64,000 nucleotides of DNA from Thermophagus sp052400625 (GTDB lineage: Bacteria; Bacteroidota; Bacteroidia; Bacteroidales; Marinilabiliaceae), in the NCBI GenBank assembly GCA_052400625.1, contig JBQTGH010000009.1; one strand, given 5' to 3'. The notes under the pieces were generated by a model. That model had not been told where the DNA came from. It did not search any database and saw only the letters and a list, made by a program, of their open reading frames with translations. Position numbers and translations under genes: made by a program. Positions 53,286 to 62,066 of this stretch are shown here, in pieces (positions within the stretch are counted from its first letter, which is position 1; each line of letters opens with the position of its first letter).

Positions 53286-53830
53286 ATACGGAGTCCGAAG
53301 GACTCCCATATTTATAGCTTAGATGCAACAAACCAGAAGCCAGACATAAGATTTAAATTGATAAAATGGTGAAACGGTGGAAGGGCGGAAGGGTAGGCCA
53401 ACTTGACAGCCGAACGTTAAATCAGAATTTATTAAAGGATATATAAATAAATGGAAATAAAATAGAAATAAATAGCAAGGGGCATCGGTCTATTAGCCTA
53501 ATGGCCTAATATCCAGCCCCGAAGGGCGACAGAGTGGGTAATAGGGAAAAACGGGCTTACAAATCCCGGTAACGAGAACGTTGTGGATTAAGGAAATCCA
53601 CAACGACGGCATGGATGACCCGTCCTGATTTTTGTTTACTTTTTCCGTAAACCTTTTTCAGGACAAAACAATCATCATTCGTTCATCTCACATGACCAGT
53701 CTTAAATCTTAAATCCACCAATCTTATATCTATCCATTTTCCATTCCACCACACCCTTTTATACTTAATTTATGCAATTTCATCCCTCCTTTTATTCCTT
53801 TCACCAAAACTTAGTTATTTTTGCACTGTT
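53286..53830 (+). promoter_or_regulatory. Leader region of the export locus: hairpins and a probable promoter
   Basis: Contains hairpin GGAGTCC/GGACTCC (53291-53307), a short CCTA octamer tract (53487-53511), a GCCGCGG-type motif copy (53513-53546), an 11-bp perfect hairpin CGTTGTGGATT/AATCCACAACG (53579-53605), and a nested hairpin GTCCTGA/TCAGGAC with inner GTTTAC/GTAAAC (53622-53664). A TATTTTTG -7 element (53816-53823) fits TAnnTTTG, but no clear -33 was found. Transcripts from it would carry a leader of about 740 bases made of octamer arrays. These structures may be targets of the antiterminator, which is an inference. Confidence 0.5.
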
Positions 53831-53900
53831 GTAAATCGACATTTTAATCCTAATTAAGTGATCCGCATGGGAGTCACCATGCCGAAGGCGTGGAGAAAAT

Positions 53901-54092
53901 CAGGCCGATAGGCCGATAGGTCAATAGGCTGTTAGGCCAATAGGTCATTAGGTCGTTAGGCAATTAGGCGGGTAGGTCAGAAGCCAGAGGTCAGAGGCTA
54001 GAAGTCAGAAATTACAAGAGGGTATACATTGATATAATTGGAAATATAGTAGATATAATTTGATATAGATAGAAATAAAGTAGATATAAATA
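53901..54092 (+). repeat. Octamer array D and composite AT-rich module
   Basis: 53901-53979 has nine or ten TAGG-type octamers. It runs into CAGAAGCCAGAGGTCAGAGG-type octamers (53977-54010) and then an AT-rich block (ATTACAAGAGGGTATACATT ... AAGTAGATATAAATAGTCTA). This composite is repeated at 54400-54485. Confidence 0.8.
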
Positions 54093-54304
54093 GTCTATCA
54101 GCCTATTAACCTATTGGCCTATTGACCTATCAGCCTATTAACCTATTGGCCTATTGACCTATCAGCCTATTAACCTATTGGCCTATTGACCTAATTGCCT
54201 ATTGACCTAGTGGCCTATTGACCTAATTGCCTATTGACCTAGTGGCCTATTAGCCTATCGGCCTATTGACCTAATTGCCTATTGACCTAGTGGCCTATTA
54301 GCCT
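54093..54304 (-). repeat. Octamer array E (CCTATTGA orientation)
   Basis: About 26 CCTA-type units, including a 32-base higher-order repeat (CCTATCAGCCTATTAACCTA and TTGGCCTATTGA) present two to three times, then CCTAATTGCCTATTGACCTA units. Confidence 0.9.
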
Positions 54305-54575
54305 CGATTGCCAGCCGCGGAGCGGCGACAGAGCGGTAAGACAGACGCAAGCCCCTCGCTCACCCCCCAACCCCCTGAAGGGGGTGCCCCGGCCCGCTGA
54401 AGACAGAAGCCGGAAGCCAGGGGCCAGAAATTACAAGAGGATATAAGTGGATATAAATTGAAATAAAGTAGATATAAATAGTCTATTGGCCTATTAGCCT
54501 ATTGGCCTATTGGCCTATTGACCTAATAATGGCCTATTGGCCTAACCACTAATCACAAAAAACCAAATTAACTTC
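54305..54575. repeat. Composite repeat block and octamer array F before wzm
   Basis: 54308-54345 is a GCCGCGGAGCGGC hairpin copy with GACAGAGCGGTAAGACAG. 54355-54395 has CTCACCCCCCAACCCCCTGA with a CCCCCTgaAGGGGG palindrome. 54400-54480 is the second copy of the GAAGCCGG / AT-rich module. 54481-54546 is another CCTA octamer array ending 30 bases before the wzm start. Confidence 0.85.
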
Positions 54576-55421
54576 ATGGAAAACTACGACCTTATTATTC
54601 GTCCCAAGCGACATGCGTTTGATATTAATTTTAGGGAACTGTGGCAATACCGCGATTTGCTCTATATGTTCGTGAAGCGGGACGTAATTACCGTATATAA
54701 ACAAACCATCCTGGGTCCCATCTGGTTTGTGGTGCAACCCATCCTCACCACCGCCATCTACATATTGGTGTTCGGAAACATCGCCAAGATCAGCACCGAC
54801 GGCGTGCCCGGAACACTCTTCTACCTGGCTGGCATCGTCCTGTGGAACTACTTTGCCGAAAGTTTCAATACCACCTCAAAAACTTTCAAAGACAACGCCG
54901 ACATCTTTGGCAAGGTCTATTTCCCGCGGCTTATCATGCCATTGGCCAAAGTGACTGCAGGTCTGATTAAATTTGGCATTCAGTTTGCTTTTTTTATGGC
55001 CGTCTATGCCTATTACCTTATATCGGGCGAAGCAACCATACAACCCAACATCTACATCCTGTTGCTGCCTTTGCTCATCCTTCTCATGGCCATGTTCGGA
55101 CTGGGGGCCGGCCTCATCTTCACTTCCCTCACCACCAAATACCGCGACCTCACCTTCCTGCTTCAGTTCGGGGTACAGCTGCTCATGTATGCCACCCCCG
55201 TCATCTACCCCTTAAGCACCATCCCCGACGGGAAAATGAAAACACTCATCATGGCCAACCCCATAACACCACTGATGGAGTCCTTTAAATATGCCTTCCT
55301 GGGGGCCGGGCAGTTTAGCTGGACCAGCCTGGCATACAGCGTGGCCTTCGCAGTCGTATTGCTCACAGCAGGTATGGTCGTGTTCCATAAAACCGAACGC
55401 AACTTTATCGATACCGTATAG
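54576..55421 (+). CDS. wzm: ABC-2 type polysaccharide export permease (Wzm-like)
   Basis: Inner-membrane channel for an undecaprenyl-linked glycan. 281 residues with six membrane helices (about 53-72, 83-100, 130-157, 165-187, 196-215, 250-272). The N-terminal cytoplasmic part MENYDLIIRPKRHAFDINFR and TVYKQTILGPIWFVVQPILT are typical of Wzm/TagG proteins. Composition matches the native-like part of the locus. Its ATPase partner lies 337 bases downstream, separated by repeats, whereas such genes normally touch. Confidence 0.92.
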   Translation: MENYDLIIRPKRHAFDINFRELWQYRDLLYMFVKRDVITVYKQTILGPIWFVVQPILTTAIYILVFGNIAKISTDGVPGTLFYLAGIVLWNYFAESFNTTSKTFKDNADIFGKVYFPRLIMPLAKVTAGLIKFGIQFAFFMAVYAYYLISGEATIQPNIYILLLPLLILLMAMFGLGAGLIFTSLTTKYRDLTFLLQFGVQLLMYATPVIYPLSTIPDGKMKTLIMANPITPLMESFKYAFLGAGQFSWTSLAYSVAFAVVLLTAGMVVFHKTERNFIDTV

Positions 55422-55429
55422 ACGATCAA

Positions 55430-55539
55430 AGGCCGATAGGTTATTAGGCCAATAGGCCGTTAGACGGTTAGGCCGATAGGTTAATAGGTTAATAGGTTAA
55501 TAGGTCAATAGGCCGATAGGCAATTAGGTTGTTAGGTAA
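55430..55539 (+). repeat. Octamer array G between wzm and wzt
   Basis: About 13 units of TAGGCCAA, TAGGCCGA, TAGGTTAA and similar, starting eight bases after the wzm stop. Confidence 0.88.
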
Positions 55540-55576
55540 TGATATTGAGGAAATTAAAGAAATTGATGTGTTAACC

Positions 55577-55731
55577 AGACTAATCACTAATCACTATTGA
55601 CTAATCACTAACGACTATCCACTAATCACTAAAATAATTCCTGCATCAACAAAAATATTATTAATTTTCGCCGCTTTACGGGTTAGGATTTGTTATTTCA
55701 ATAACCTAAACTGCCGGCAATCGTCGCCGGA
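55577..55731 (+). repeat. Seven-base repeat and hairpins upstream of wzt
   Basis: 55577-55632 repeats ACTAATC about eight times with variants (ACTATTG, ACTAACG, ACTATCC), a 7-bp rather than 8-bp unit. It is followed by an imperfect inverted repeat GGTTAGG/CCTAAAC (about 55681-55710) and the hairpin CCGGC/GCCGG (55713-55731), just before the wzt start. Confidence 0.65.
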
Positions 55732-55758
55732 TGTTAACATGCAATCCCAATTATTATC

Positions 55759-57054
55759 ATGAGTAAAACCGTTATTAAGATAGAAAACCTCTCAAAAATA
55801 TATCGTCTGGGAGAGATAGGTACCGGAACCCTCTCCCACGACCTCAACCGCTGGTGGCAGATGAACGTCCTGGGCAAGGATGACCCTTACGCCCTCGTTG
55901 GGGGCGTTAACGACCGTACCCAGAAAGCCCAAAAAGGCGAACACGTAGCTGCCATCAAAGACATCAACCTGGAAGTGAAAGAGGGTGAAGTGCTCGGCAT
56001 CATCGGAAAAAACGGTGCCGGAAAAAGTACCCTGCTCAAAGTACTCAGCCGCGTCACCTCCCCAACCACCGGGATCATTAAAGTGAAAGGACGATTAGCA
56101 TCCCTCCTCGAAGTGGGGACCGGTTTCCACCCCGAAATGACAGGCCGCGAAAACATCTATATGAACGGCACCATCATGGGCATGCGTAAGTGGGAAATAA
56201 CCCGCAAGCTCGACGAAATAGTGGAGTTCGCCGGGGTGGCCAAATACCTCGACACGCCCGTAAAACGCTATTCCAGCGGCATGAAGGTAAGACTGGGATT
56301 TGCCGTGGCTGCTCACCTCGAACCCGAAATACTCGTCGTGGACGAAGTCCTTGCCGTAGGCGACGCCGAATTCCAGAAAAAAGCCATCGGTAAAATGCAG
56401 GATGTCAGCTCCAACCAGGGACGTACAGTGCTTTTCGTGAGTCATAATATGGCGAGTGTGCAAGCCCTTTGTACAAGAGGAATTATACTAAAAAATGGAT
56501 TATTGCATTTCAATAGCGACATTCAAACAGCTGTAAATAAATATATAAATGATTACAAAACTTCTACCTCTACGCTAAATCACTCTTATTCAGCACCTCT
56601 AACAACTAAAACAAAACAAAAATACTATTTCAAAAACATATTTTTAGAAAACGCAAACCAATTTATTCCAATTGGTACTCCCATGAATTTCAAATTTGTA
56701 TTATCTGATTTTACCAAAGGAATGGAATGTTCGTTTTCAATATACAATAATATGGGAATAAAGTTGGTAGATTTTTATTCTGGAAATATTTCAGAAAAGG
56801 ACGTTTTGTTAAATTGTAACAATAATGAGCTAAGTTTTGCATGTCATATTCATAATATAAATTTATTGCCAGGAAGTTACTATATAAATGCTGCCTTAAC
56901 ATTACAAAATGAAATAATTTTTCATGTAGAAAATGCACTTAACTTTGAGATAACTGAAGGCATTTATAAAACTCGTCTAATTAAAAACAAAAAAACTGGA
57001 TATTTCGCAATAGACCATACTTGGGAGAAAAAAATAAAACACATTTATAAATAA
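55759..57054 (+). CDS. wzt: ABC transporter ATPase of polysaccharide export (Wzt-like) with C-terminal glycan-recognition domain
   Basis: 431 residues. The nucleotide-binding domain has Walker A GKNGAGKST (about 85-93), signature YSSGMKVRLGFAVAAHLEPE (about 171), Walker B ILVVDEVLAVGD and the H-loop SHNM (about 229). Residues from about 265 to 425 form a Wzt_C-like beta-rich domain expected to recognise the exported chain. The DNA changes character inside the gene near 56465: a 60-base line at 55981 is 52% G+C, while the part encoding the C-terminal domain is strongly AT-rich like the next two genes. This points to replacement of the substrate-recognition end together with the glycan genes. 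Confidence 0.93.
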   Translation: MSKTVIKIENLSKIYRLGEIGTGTLSHDLNRWWQMNVLGKDDPYALVGGVNDRTQKAQKGEHVAAIKDINLEVKEGEVLGIIGKNGAGKSTLLKVLSRVTSPTTGIIKVKGRLASLLEVGTGFHPEMTGRENIYMNGTIMGMRKWEITRKLDEIVEFAGVAKYLDTPVKRYSSGMKVRLGFAVAAHLEPEILVVDEVLAVGDAEFQKKAIGKMQDVSSNQGRTVLFVSHNMASVQALCTRGIILKNGLLHFNSDIQTAVNKYINDYKTSTSTLNHSYSAPLTTKTKQKYYFKNIFLENANQFIPIGTPMNFKFVLSDFTKGMECSFSIYNNMGIKLVDFYSGNISEKDVLLNCNNNELSFACHIHNINLLPGSYYINAALTLQNEIIFHVENALNFEITEGIYKTRLIKNKKTGYFAIDHTWEKKIKHIYK

Positions 57055-57061
57055 ATAAATA

Positions 57062-58105
57062 ATGAGGATTATAATTTTCAATGATACTTCAGAAATCGAG
57101 TCCAACCCTGGATGTTACCACACATTCTCACAGCTAAAAAAAAATCTTCAAAAAGCCAATCCTAAAAGTGAAATAATAACCTTTCCCTTATTTTTTGGAT
57201 ATAAAAAATTTAAAAAACTCTCTAAAAAAAATTGGGAAACTAAAAATCAAACATATAAACTGTACTTAAAGTACCTTTGGCAATTAAATTCAAAAAGTAT
57301 TTACAAGAAAAAATTAAAAAACAACATTAATAAAGATGATAAAATTATTATCAATGCAGAGGGCACAATACATCACAACAGTATTGGAGCCTTAACTCTA
57401 TTAGCAATTGCATATATATTAAGTAAAAAAGGATATAAAGTTTACATACTAAATGGAACAATAGAAAAGATTGCTCCTTCTTTATTAAAAAAAGCATTAA
57501 AGAGATGTCAGATGATTGTACTTAGAGAACCTCTTAGTTTTAATTATCTTAAACAAAACAATATTCTTAATATAAAACAAGGTGCTGATTGTGTATTCAG
57601 TATGGCAAAATCAAATTTCAATAAAAACAATTGTACAGATATCTCTAAACCTAAAGTATTATTTACACCTGGAGTACTTATACCTCATGGAAACATGAAA
57701 CTCCATCAAGAAAAAATTAATTCAATTTATGACTCATTGAAAGAAAGCATGCTAAAGTTTAAAAATATAACAATCCTTCAAATCGAAGAAAAAGAAAAGG
57801 ACTTTCTAGAGTATGCTAAAAAAAAAGGTTGCAACACAATTGAAGTCAATGATTATGACAAAAAAAACATTTTAAACTTAATCAATAATTTTGATATAAT
57901 TATAAGTGCACGATATCATATATTGATATTTGGAATAATATTAGGAAAAGGAATTATTCCTCTCGATTATACCAACACCTATAAAATTAAAGGACTATTA
58001 AAATTGATGAATTTAGAATTTAATCCAGAAGAATTTTCTCCCATTTTTCCGACAATAGAATCTGTAAAAAATTGCATTAAATTAGCCCAAAACCAAACAG
58101 CCTAA
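57062..58105 (+). CDS. Polysaccharide pyruvyl transferase family protein
   Basis: 347 residues, likely adding a pyruvate ketal or related modification to a surface glycan. Features fitting this family are IIINAEGTIHHNS near residue 97, the segment VLREPLSFNYLKQNN, GADCVFSM, and IISARYHILIFGIILGKGII with the conserved Arg/His pair near residue 282. Very AT-rich (a 60-base line at 57181 is 22% G+C) and lysine/asparagine-rich, unlike the flanking export genes, so probably acquired horizontally. Starts 7 bases after wzt. Confidence 0.72.
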   Translation: MRIIIFNDTSEIESNPGCYHTFSQLKKNLQKANPKSEIITFPLFFGYKKFKKLSKKNWETKNQTYKLYLKYLWQLNSKSIYKKKLKNNINKDDKIIINAEGTIHHNSIGALTLLAIAYILSKKGYKVYILNGTIEKIAPSLLKKALKRCQMIVLREPLSFNYLKQNNILNIKQGADCVFSMAKSNFNKNNCTDISKPKVLFTPGVLIPHGNMKLHQEKINSIYDSLKESMLKFKNITILQIEEKEKDFLEYAKKKGCNTIEVNDYDKKNILNLINNFDIIISARYHILIFGIILGKGIIPLDYTNTYKIKGLLKLMNLEFNPEEFSPIFPTIESVKNCIKLAQNQTA

Positions 58106-58119
58106 TTTGCTATTTTTCA

Positions 58120-59373
58120 ATGAAAACTAAATTAATAAAAAAAACAGAAGCACTCAAATTCATATTACGTTATGACAATTTAACAAACAAAAAATTTTAC
58201 AAAATAAGATTTATAACTAAAATAATTCTCAACATTATAAAAATAAAGAATAAATCCACTATTCTTTTCATACACACCTCAAAGGCAGAAGAAAGAATTT
58301 TCAAACAATTATTCCAAAAAGATACAAACCCAAATATTCCAAAATCGCTATTTTCAACAGAATTAAATGGTCCAGATATTAAAAATAATGATGTAAAAAT
58401 ATATAAAAAAAACACCTCCCCTTTAATAGCTGCCATTCTGTATCCTGAAAATATCACAACTGTAATTTGCTTAGATCACCAAAATCAAAATGCCCATAAG
58501 AATGGTTCTGAATTAATTTTATTATTGACTAAGTTGGGGGTAAAAAAAACAATATGCCTTCAGCATGGAGGAAGTATGACAGATAATTTAATCGGGCACA
58601 TTTACTCATCCTCAAAGTTTAATATACTTTGGGGGGAATATCATCTAAAAAAAATAAAGGAGCTATCCTTTTCAAATAACAATAAATTCTACTACCTTTC
58701 TGGTAATCCTTTACATGATACTCTTTATAAATCAATTCAAAAAAAAAACCTCAAAACTTTAAAAAATCAATCAACGGACAAACGAAGAGTAATTTTAATT
58801 GCGACATGCTTACATACTGAATATAAAAATTATCCAAACCCTAATAAATTATACGCGAAATATATTCGGTCCATTTATGAATCTATTGATTTATCAGAGT
58901 ATTTTGTCATTATTAAGATGCATCCTAATGATTCAATATCCCCTAACCTATATTTACAGAATATTCCTGATTTTTTTACAAACAATGATTACAAATGTAT
59001 TGGACCAAATTCAAATACACCATCAATTTATGACCTAATTTTAAATTGTGATATACTAATTTCTAGAGCTTCTACAGTAATCGAGGAAGGTCTAATCCTA
59101 AATAAGAAATGTATAATTTTTGATCTATTTAAAAATGGGCCATCAAAACATTTAGATTTTTTAAAATTGTACGCAGAAAATGTAAGATTTTGTTATACTA
59201 AAAAATCTCTTAAACAACTCTTAATTAATGATACCTTCACTTCAAGAAAAAATAAATGCAAAACCACCATCAATGAGAAAGCAGCGAGGGATTTTACTTT
59301 AAAATTAGACGGACAGTCCACAAATAGAATTTGGGATATCATAATAAAAATTCATAATAACGAATTAAATTAA
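58120..59373 (+). CDS. GT-B-like surface-polysaccharide protein (glycosyl- or glycerophosphotransferase-like)
   Basis: 417 residues, soluble, AT-rich. The second half reads like the nucleotide-binding domain of GT-B or CDP-glycerol glycerophosphotransferase-like enzymes: TICLQHGGSMTDNLIGH, YYLSGNPLHDTLY, FVIIKMHPNDS, and DILISRASTVIEEGLILNKK (donor-site Ser/Glu-type motif). The first half is not recognised. Role is probably chain assembly or modification. Shares the foreign-looking composition of the preceding gene. Alternative: capsule polysaccharide transferase of the polysialyltransferase-like fold. Confidence 0.6.
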   Translation: MKTKLIKKTEALKFILRYDNLTNKKFYKIRFITKIILNIIKIKNKSTILFIHTSKAEERIFKQLFQKDTNPNIPKSLFSTELNGPDIKNNDVKIYKKNTSPLIAAILYPENITTVICLDHQNQNAHKNGSELILLLTKLGVKKTICLQHGGSMTDNLIGHIYSSSKFNILWGEYHLKKIKELSFSNNNKFYYLSGNPLHDTLYKSIQKKNLKTLKNQSTDKRRVILIATCLHTEYKNYPNPNKLYAKYIRSIYESIDLSEYFVIIKMHPNDSISPNLYLQNIPDFFTNNDYKCIGPNSNTPSIYDLILNCDILISRASTVIEEGLILNKKCIIFDLFKNGPSKHLDFLKLYAENVRFCYTKKSLKQLLINDTFTSRKNKCKTTINEKAARDFTLKLDGQSTNRIWDIIIKIHNNELN

Positions 59374-59381
59374 AACGTCAA

Positions 59382-60230
59382 TTGAAGATTTTAAAACTCT
59401 CAATTATAACTGTCAACTTGAACGACGCGGCAGGTCTACGTAAGACCATTGACAGCGTAGCCACTCAAACCTTTACCAATTACGAACACCTCATCATCGA
59501 CGGTGGCAGCACCGATGGTAGTGTTGACGTCATTAAAGAGTACGAAAAGCAATACAACGGCATCGAAAATGGTCTTTTCTGGGTTAGCGAACCAGACAAG
59601 GGGATTTATGATGCTATGAATAAGGGGATTTTACAATCCAATGGAGAGTACATTTATTTTCTTAATACCGGTGATATCCTATTTCCGGATGCTTTTTCAG
59701 CTATTTTTTCAAAACAAAAAGAAAAAATCCCATTTATATATGGTAACGTAAAAAGAATTCCTTCCAATATGATTTATGACGGGGAGTTTGATTTAAAAAA
59801 ATTGTTCAAGAAAAATATTTGCCATCAAGCCATTTTTTACCATCGAACTTTATTCAAACAATTAGGATTATTTAATACTCAATACAAAACAAGAGCAGAT
59901 TATGCTTTTAACATACAAGTCTTTTCAAAAGGTTTTAAAACATTATACTTACCTGTAACAATTGCAAATTATAATGATAGTGGTATCAGCTCATCTTATT
60001 TCGACATAAATTTTTGGGCCGACTATAAAGAAAACTACATCCAACCTTTTAAAAAGGTTATTCCAAAAAGAAAACGTTATGCAATTCTGTGGCGTTACTT
60101 TTATGAGCTGTTGGACCGTAATGAAGCTTTTAAAGCATTCAGGTTATTTTCAATTATTACATTAAACGAAATGAATCCCTTTAATACCTTAAGAGGATTT
60201 AAATTTTTTATATCTAAATTTATCCGTTAA
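59382..60230 (+). CDS. Glycosyltransferase family 2
   Basis: GT-A transferase of 282 residues starting at a TTG (MKILKLSIITVNLNDAAGLR); no in-frame ATG lies before the nucleotide-binding strand. DGGSTDGSVDVI and VSEPDKGIYDAMNKGI are the donor-binding region, and YFLNTGDILF holds the DxD-equivalent. ICHQAIFYHRTLF and KTRADYAFNI belong to the acceptor part. Closest to WcaA/PglI-type colanic-acid-like transferases. Composition changes inside the gene near 59600: a 60-base line at 59461 is 50% G+C and one at 59761 is 25%. Confidence 0.88.
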   Translation: MKILKLSIITVNLNDAAGLRKTIDSVATQTFTNYEHLIIDGGSTDGSVDVIKEYEKQYNGIENGLFWVSEPDKGIYDAMNKGILQSNGEYIYFLNTGDILFPDAFSAIFSKQKEKIPFIYGNVKRIPSNMIYDGEFDLKKLFKKNICHQAIFYHRTLFKQLGLFNTQYKTRADYAFNIQVFSKGFKTLYLPVTIANYNDSGISSSYFDINFWADYKENYIQPFKKVIPKRKRYAILWRYFYELLDRNEAFKAFRLFSIITLNEMNPFNTLRGFKFFISKFIR

Positions 60231-60235
60231 GAATC

Positions 60236-61108
60236 ATGACCATCTACGCCATCGTCGTCACCTACAACGGTGCCAAATGGGTTGACAAATGCTTTGCCAG
60301 CCTTGTTAATTCATCCGTTCCTTTAAAGATTCTAGCCATTGACAACGGCTCCTCCGATGGTATAGTGGTACAAATAAGGTCAAAATTTCCTCAGGTCGAA
60401 GTTATAGAAACAAACACCAATTTAGGCTTTGGCAAGGCCAATAACATTGGATTAAAAAGAGTCTTGGACGAAAAGGCGGACTACGCCTTCCTGTTGAACC
60501 AGGATGCGTGGGTGGAAAAGGATACTATAGAAAAATTAGTTGATGTACATCAAAGAAATAAAGAATTTGGGATATTAAGTCCAATCGAATATTACAAACC
60601 AAACCAATTAGACATTAAATTCAAAAAATTTTATGCACCCAAAGAATTATTAGATAATTTAACATCAAGCCCGGAAGAAATATACCAAACTGAGTTTATA
60701 AATGCAGCAGCATGGTTAATACCCTTTGAATCAATAACTCATATTGGAGGTTTTGATCCAATTTTTTCGCACTATGGAGAGGACGTTGATTTTTGCCATC
60801 GATTATTAAGGGATAACAAAAAAATTGGTATTGTAACAAATGCTTCCTATTTTCATGACAGACCCCAAATTTTAATAAAGGATAGCCCCCTCAAAAAGCA
60901 ATTAAATCACAACAAAATACGCAAAATCCTTTTTTTAAGATGGGGGAAACAACATTGGTTTCTTAAATTTACAATTCTTATTCAGGAATGCATTAAAGAA
61001 ATAATATTCAACAAAAGAAAAGAACGTCTTCAATACATAAAGTTCTTCCTCTTTTTTTTAAAAAACTGGGGCAGAATTATTAGAAAAAACAATTTTGTAA
61101 GACTCTAA
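60236..61108 (+). CDS. Glycosyltransferase family 2, rhamnosyltransferase-like
   Basis: 290 residues: TIYAIVVTYNGAKWVDKCFA, ILAIDNGSSDG, VIETNTNLGFGKANNIGLKR, FLLNQDAWVE (DxD-like) and HIGGFDPIFSHYGEDVDFCH, the classical layout of WbbL/RfbN-type rhamnosyltransferases. It starts 5 bases after the previous gene. The first about 290 bases are balanced in composition (52% G+C in the line at 60241). After about 60530 it is very AT-rich (roughly 20% in the line at 60601), repeating the mosaic pattern of its neighbour. Confidence 0.9.
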   Translation: MTIYAIVVTYNGAKWVDKCFASLVNSSVPLKILAIDNGSSDGIVVQIRSKFPQVEVIETNTNLGFGKANNIGLKRVLDEKADYAFLLNQDAWVEKDTIEKLVDVHQRNKEFGILSPIEYYKPNQLDIKFKKFYAPKELLDNLTSSPEEIYQTEFINAAAWLIPFESITHIGGFDPIFSHYGEDVDFCHRLLRDNKKIGIVTNASYFHDRPQILIKDSPLKKQLNHNKIRKILFLRWGKQHWFLKFTILIQECIKEIIFNKRKERLQYIKFFLFFLKNWGRIIRKNNFVRL

Positions 61109-61124
61109 AAACATTTTAAGCTCC

Positions 61125-62066
61125 ATGCTCATCTCCATCATCATCCCCTCCTACAATGTAGAAGACTATATAGAAGCGTGTGTCCATTCGGCCTTTGCAC
61201 AAACCTGGCCGGAAAAAGAGGTAATTTGCATCGATAACAACAGCAGCGACGGAACGTGGCAGAAGCTACAACAACTAAAGCAGCAATACCCCAATCTAAT
61301 CATCGATAAAGAGTTAAAGCCCGGCGCCCCTGCAGCGCGGAACAAAGGATTATCGCACAGCCGTGGCCAATGGGTTCAGTTTCTGGATGCCGATGACCTA
61401 CTGTTGCCAACTAAAATCGAACATCAGGTCCAACTGGCTGGGCTAAATCCGGAAAGCAGTTTCATAGCTGGGGCCTGCATTAAACGAGACTTAAAGGGCA
61501 AAGAGACTAACCATCTTCCACGACACGACAATCCTCTAAAAAGTTTGTTTATCACTCAGCTGGGTAATACCTGTTCCAACCTCTGGAACCGAACCTTTCT
61601 GGAGCAAATCAACGGGTGGAACGAATCGCTCAAAAGCAGTCAGGAAGCCGACCTGATGTTCCGACTCTTGCAAGTTAACGACCGGGTTATTTTTGATGAC
61701 GAACCACTTACAATCATAAGAGAACGTCCGTCCGGGCAGATTTCACAAACCAATCCAAAAGAAAAATGGAAGCGCTACTATAATAAAAGACTGGAGATGA
61801 TAAGGTGGATCGAACAACACCGACCGGAATTGTATGCCCGGGAAAAAGACTTTTTCATGGACAACCTTTTCGGCATTCTAAAAATTATCGGCGATGAGGA
61901 CATATCTGCAGCAACACATTTATACCGTCAACATCTAAAAGGACGTTACACCCCATCACCCAGTCAAACCCACTCCACCCGCCCCTACCTGTTGCTTTAC
62001 AAAATGCTGGGATTTCGCGGTGCAGAGATATGCCGAAGGTGGCAGAATAGGCTGTTGGGCCGTTAG
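61125..62066 (+). CDS. Glycosyltransferase family 2
   Basis: 313 residues: LISIIIPSYNVEDYIEACVH, VICIDNNSSDGTW, PGAPAARNKGLSHSRGQWVQ, FLDADDLLLPTKIEHQ (DxD) and GNTCSNLWNRTFLEQINGWN. Unlike the two preceding transferases its composition is native-like throughout, with no internal break. The C-terminal NRLLGR and stop are formed by an octamer repeat (AATAGGCTGTTGGGCCGTTA). Last gene of the locus in this window. No polymerase or initiating transferase is seen, as expected for ABC-exported chains whose starter gene is elsewhere. Confidence 0.92.
   Translation: MLISIIIPSYNVEDYIEACVHSAFAQTWPEKEVICIDNNSSDGTWQKLQQLKQQYPNLIIDKELKPGAPAARNKGLSHSRGQWVQFLDADDLLLPTKIEHQVQLAGLNPESSFIAGACIKRDLKGKETNHLPRHDNPLKSLFITQLGNTCSNLWNRTFLEQINGWNESLKSSQEADLMFRLLQVNDRVIFDDEPLTIIRERPSGQISQTNPKEKWKRYYNKRLEMIRWIEQHRPELYAREKDFFMDNLFGILKIIGDEDISAATHLYRQHLKGRYTPSPSQTHSTRPYLLLYKMLGFRGAEICRRWQNRLLGR

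Noticed and set aside
51062..54546. Possible CRISPR array
   Set aside because: Units are 8 bp with no spacers of constant length, no 23-47 bp repeats and no cas genes nearby.
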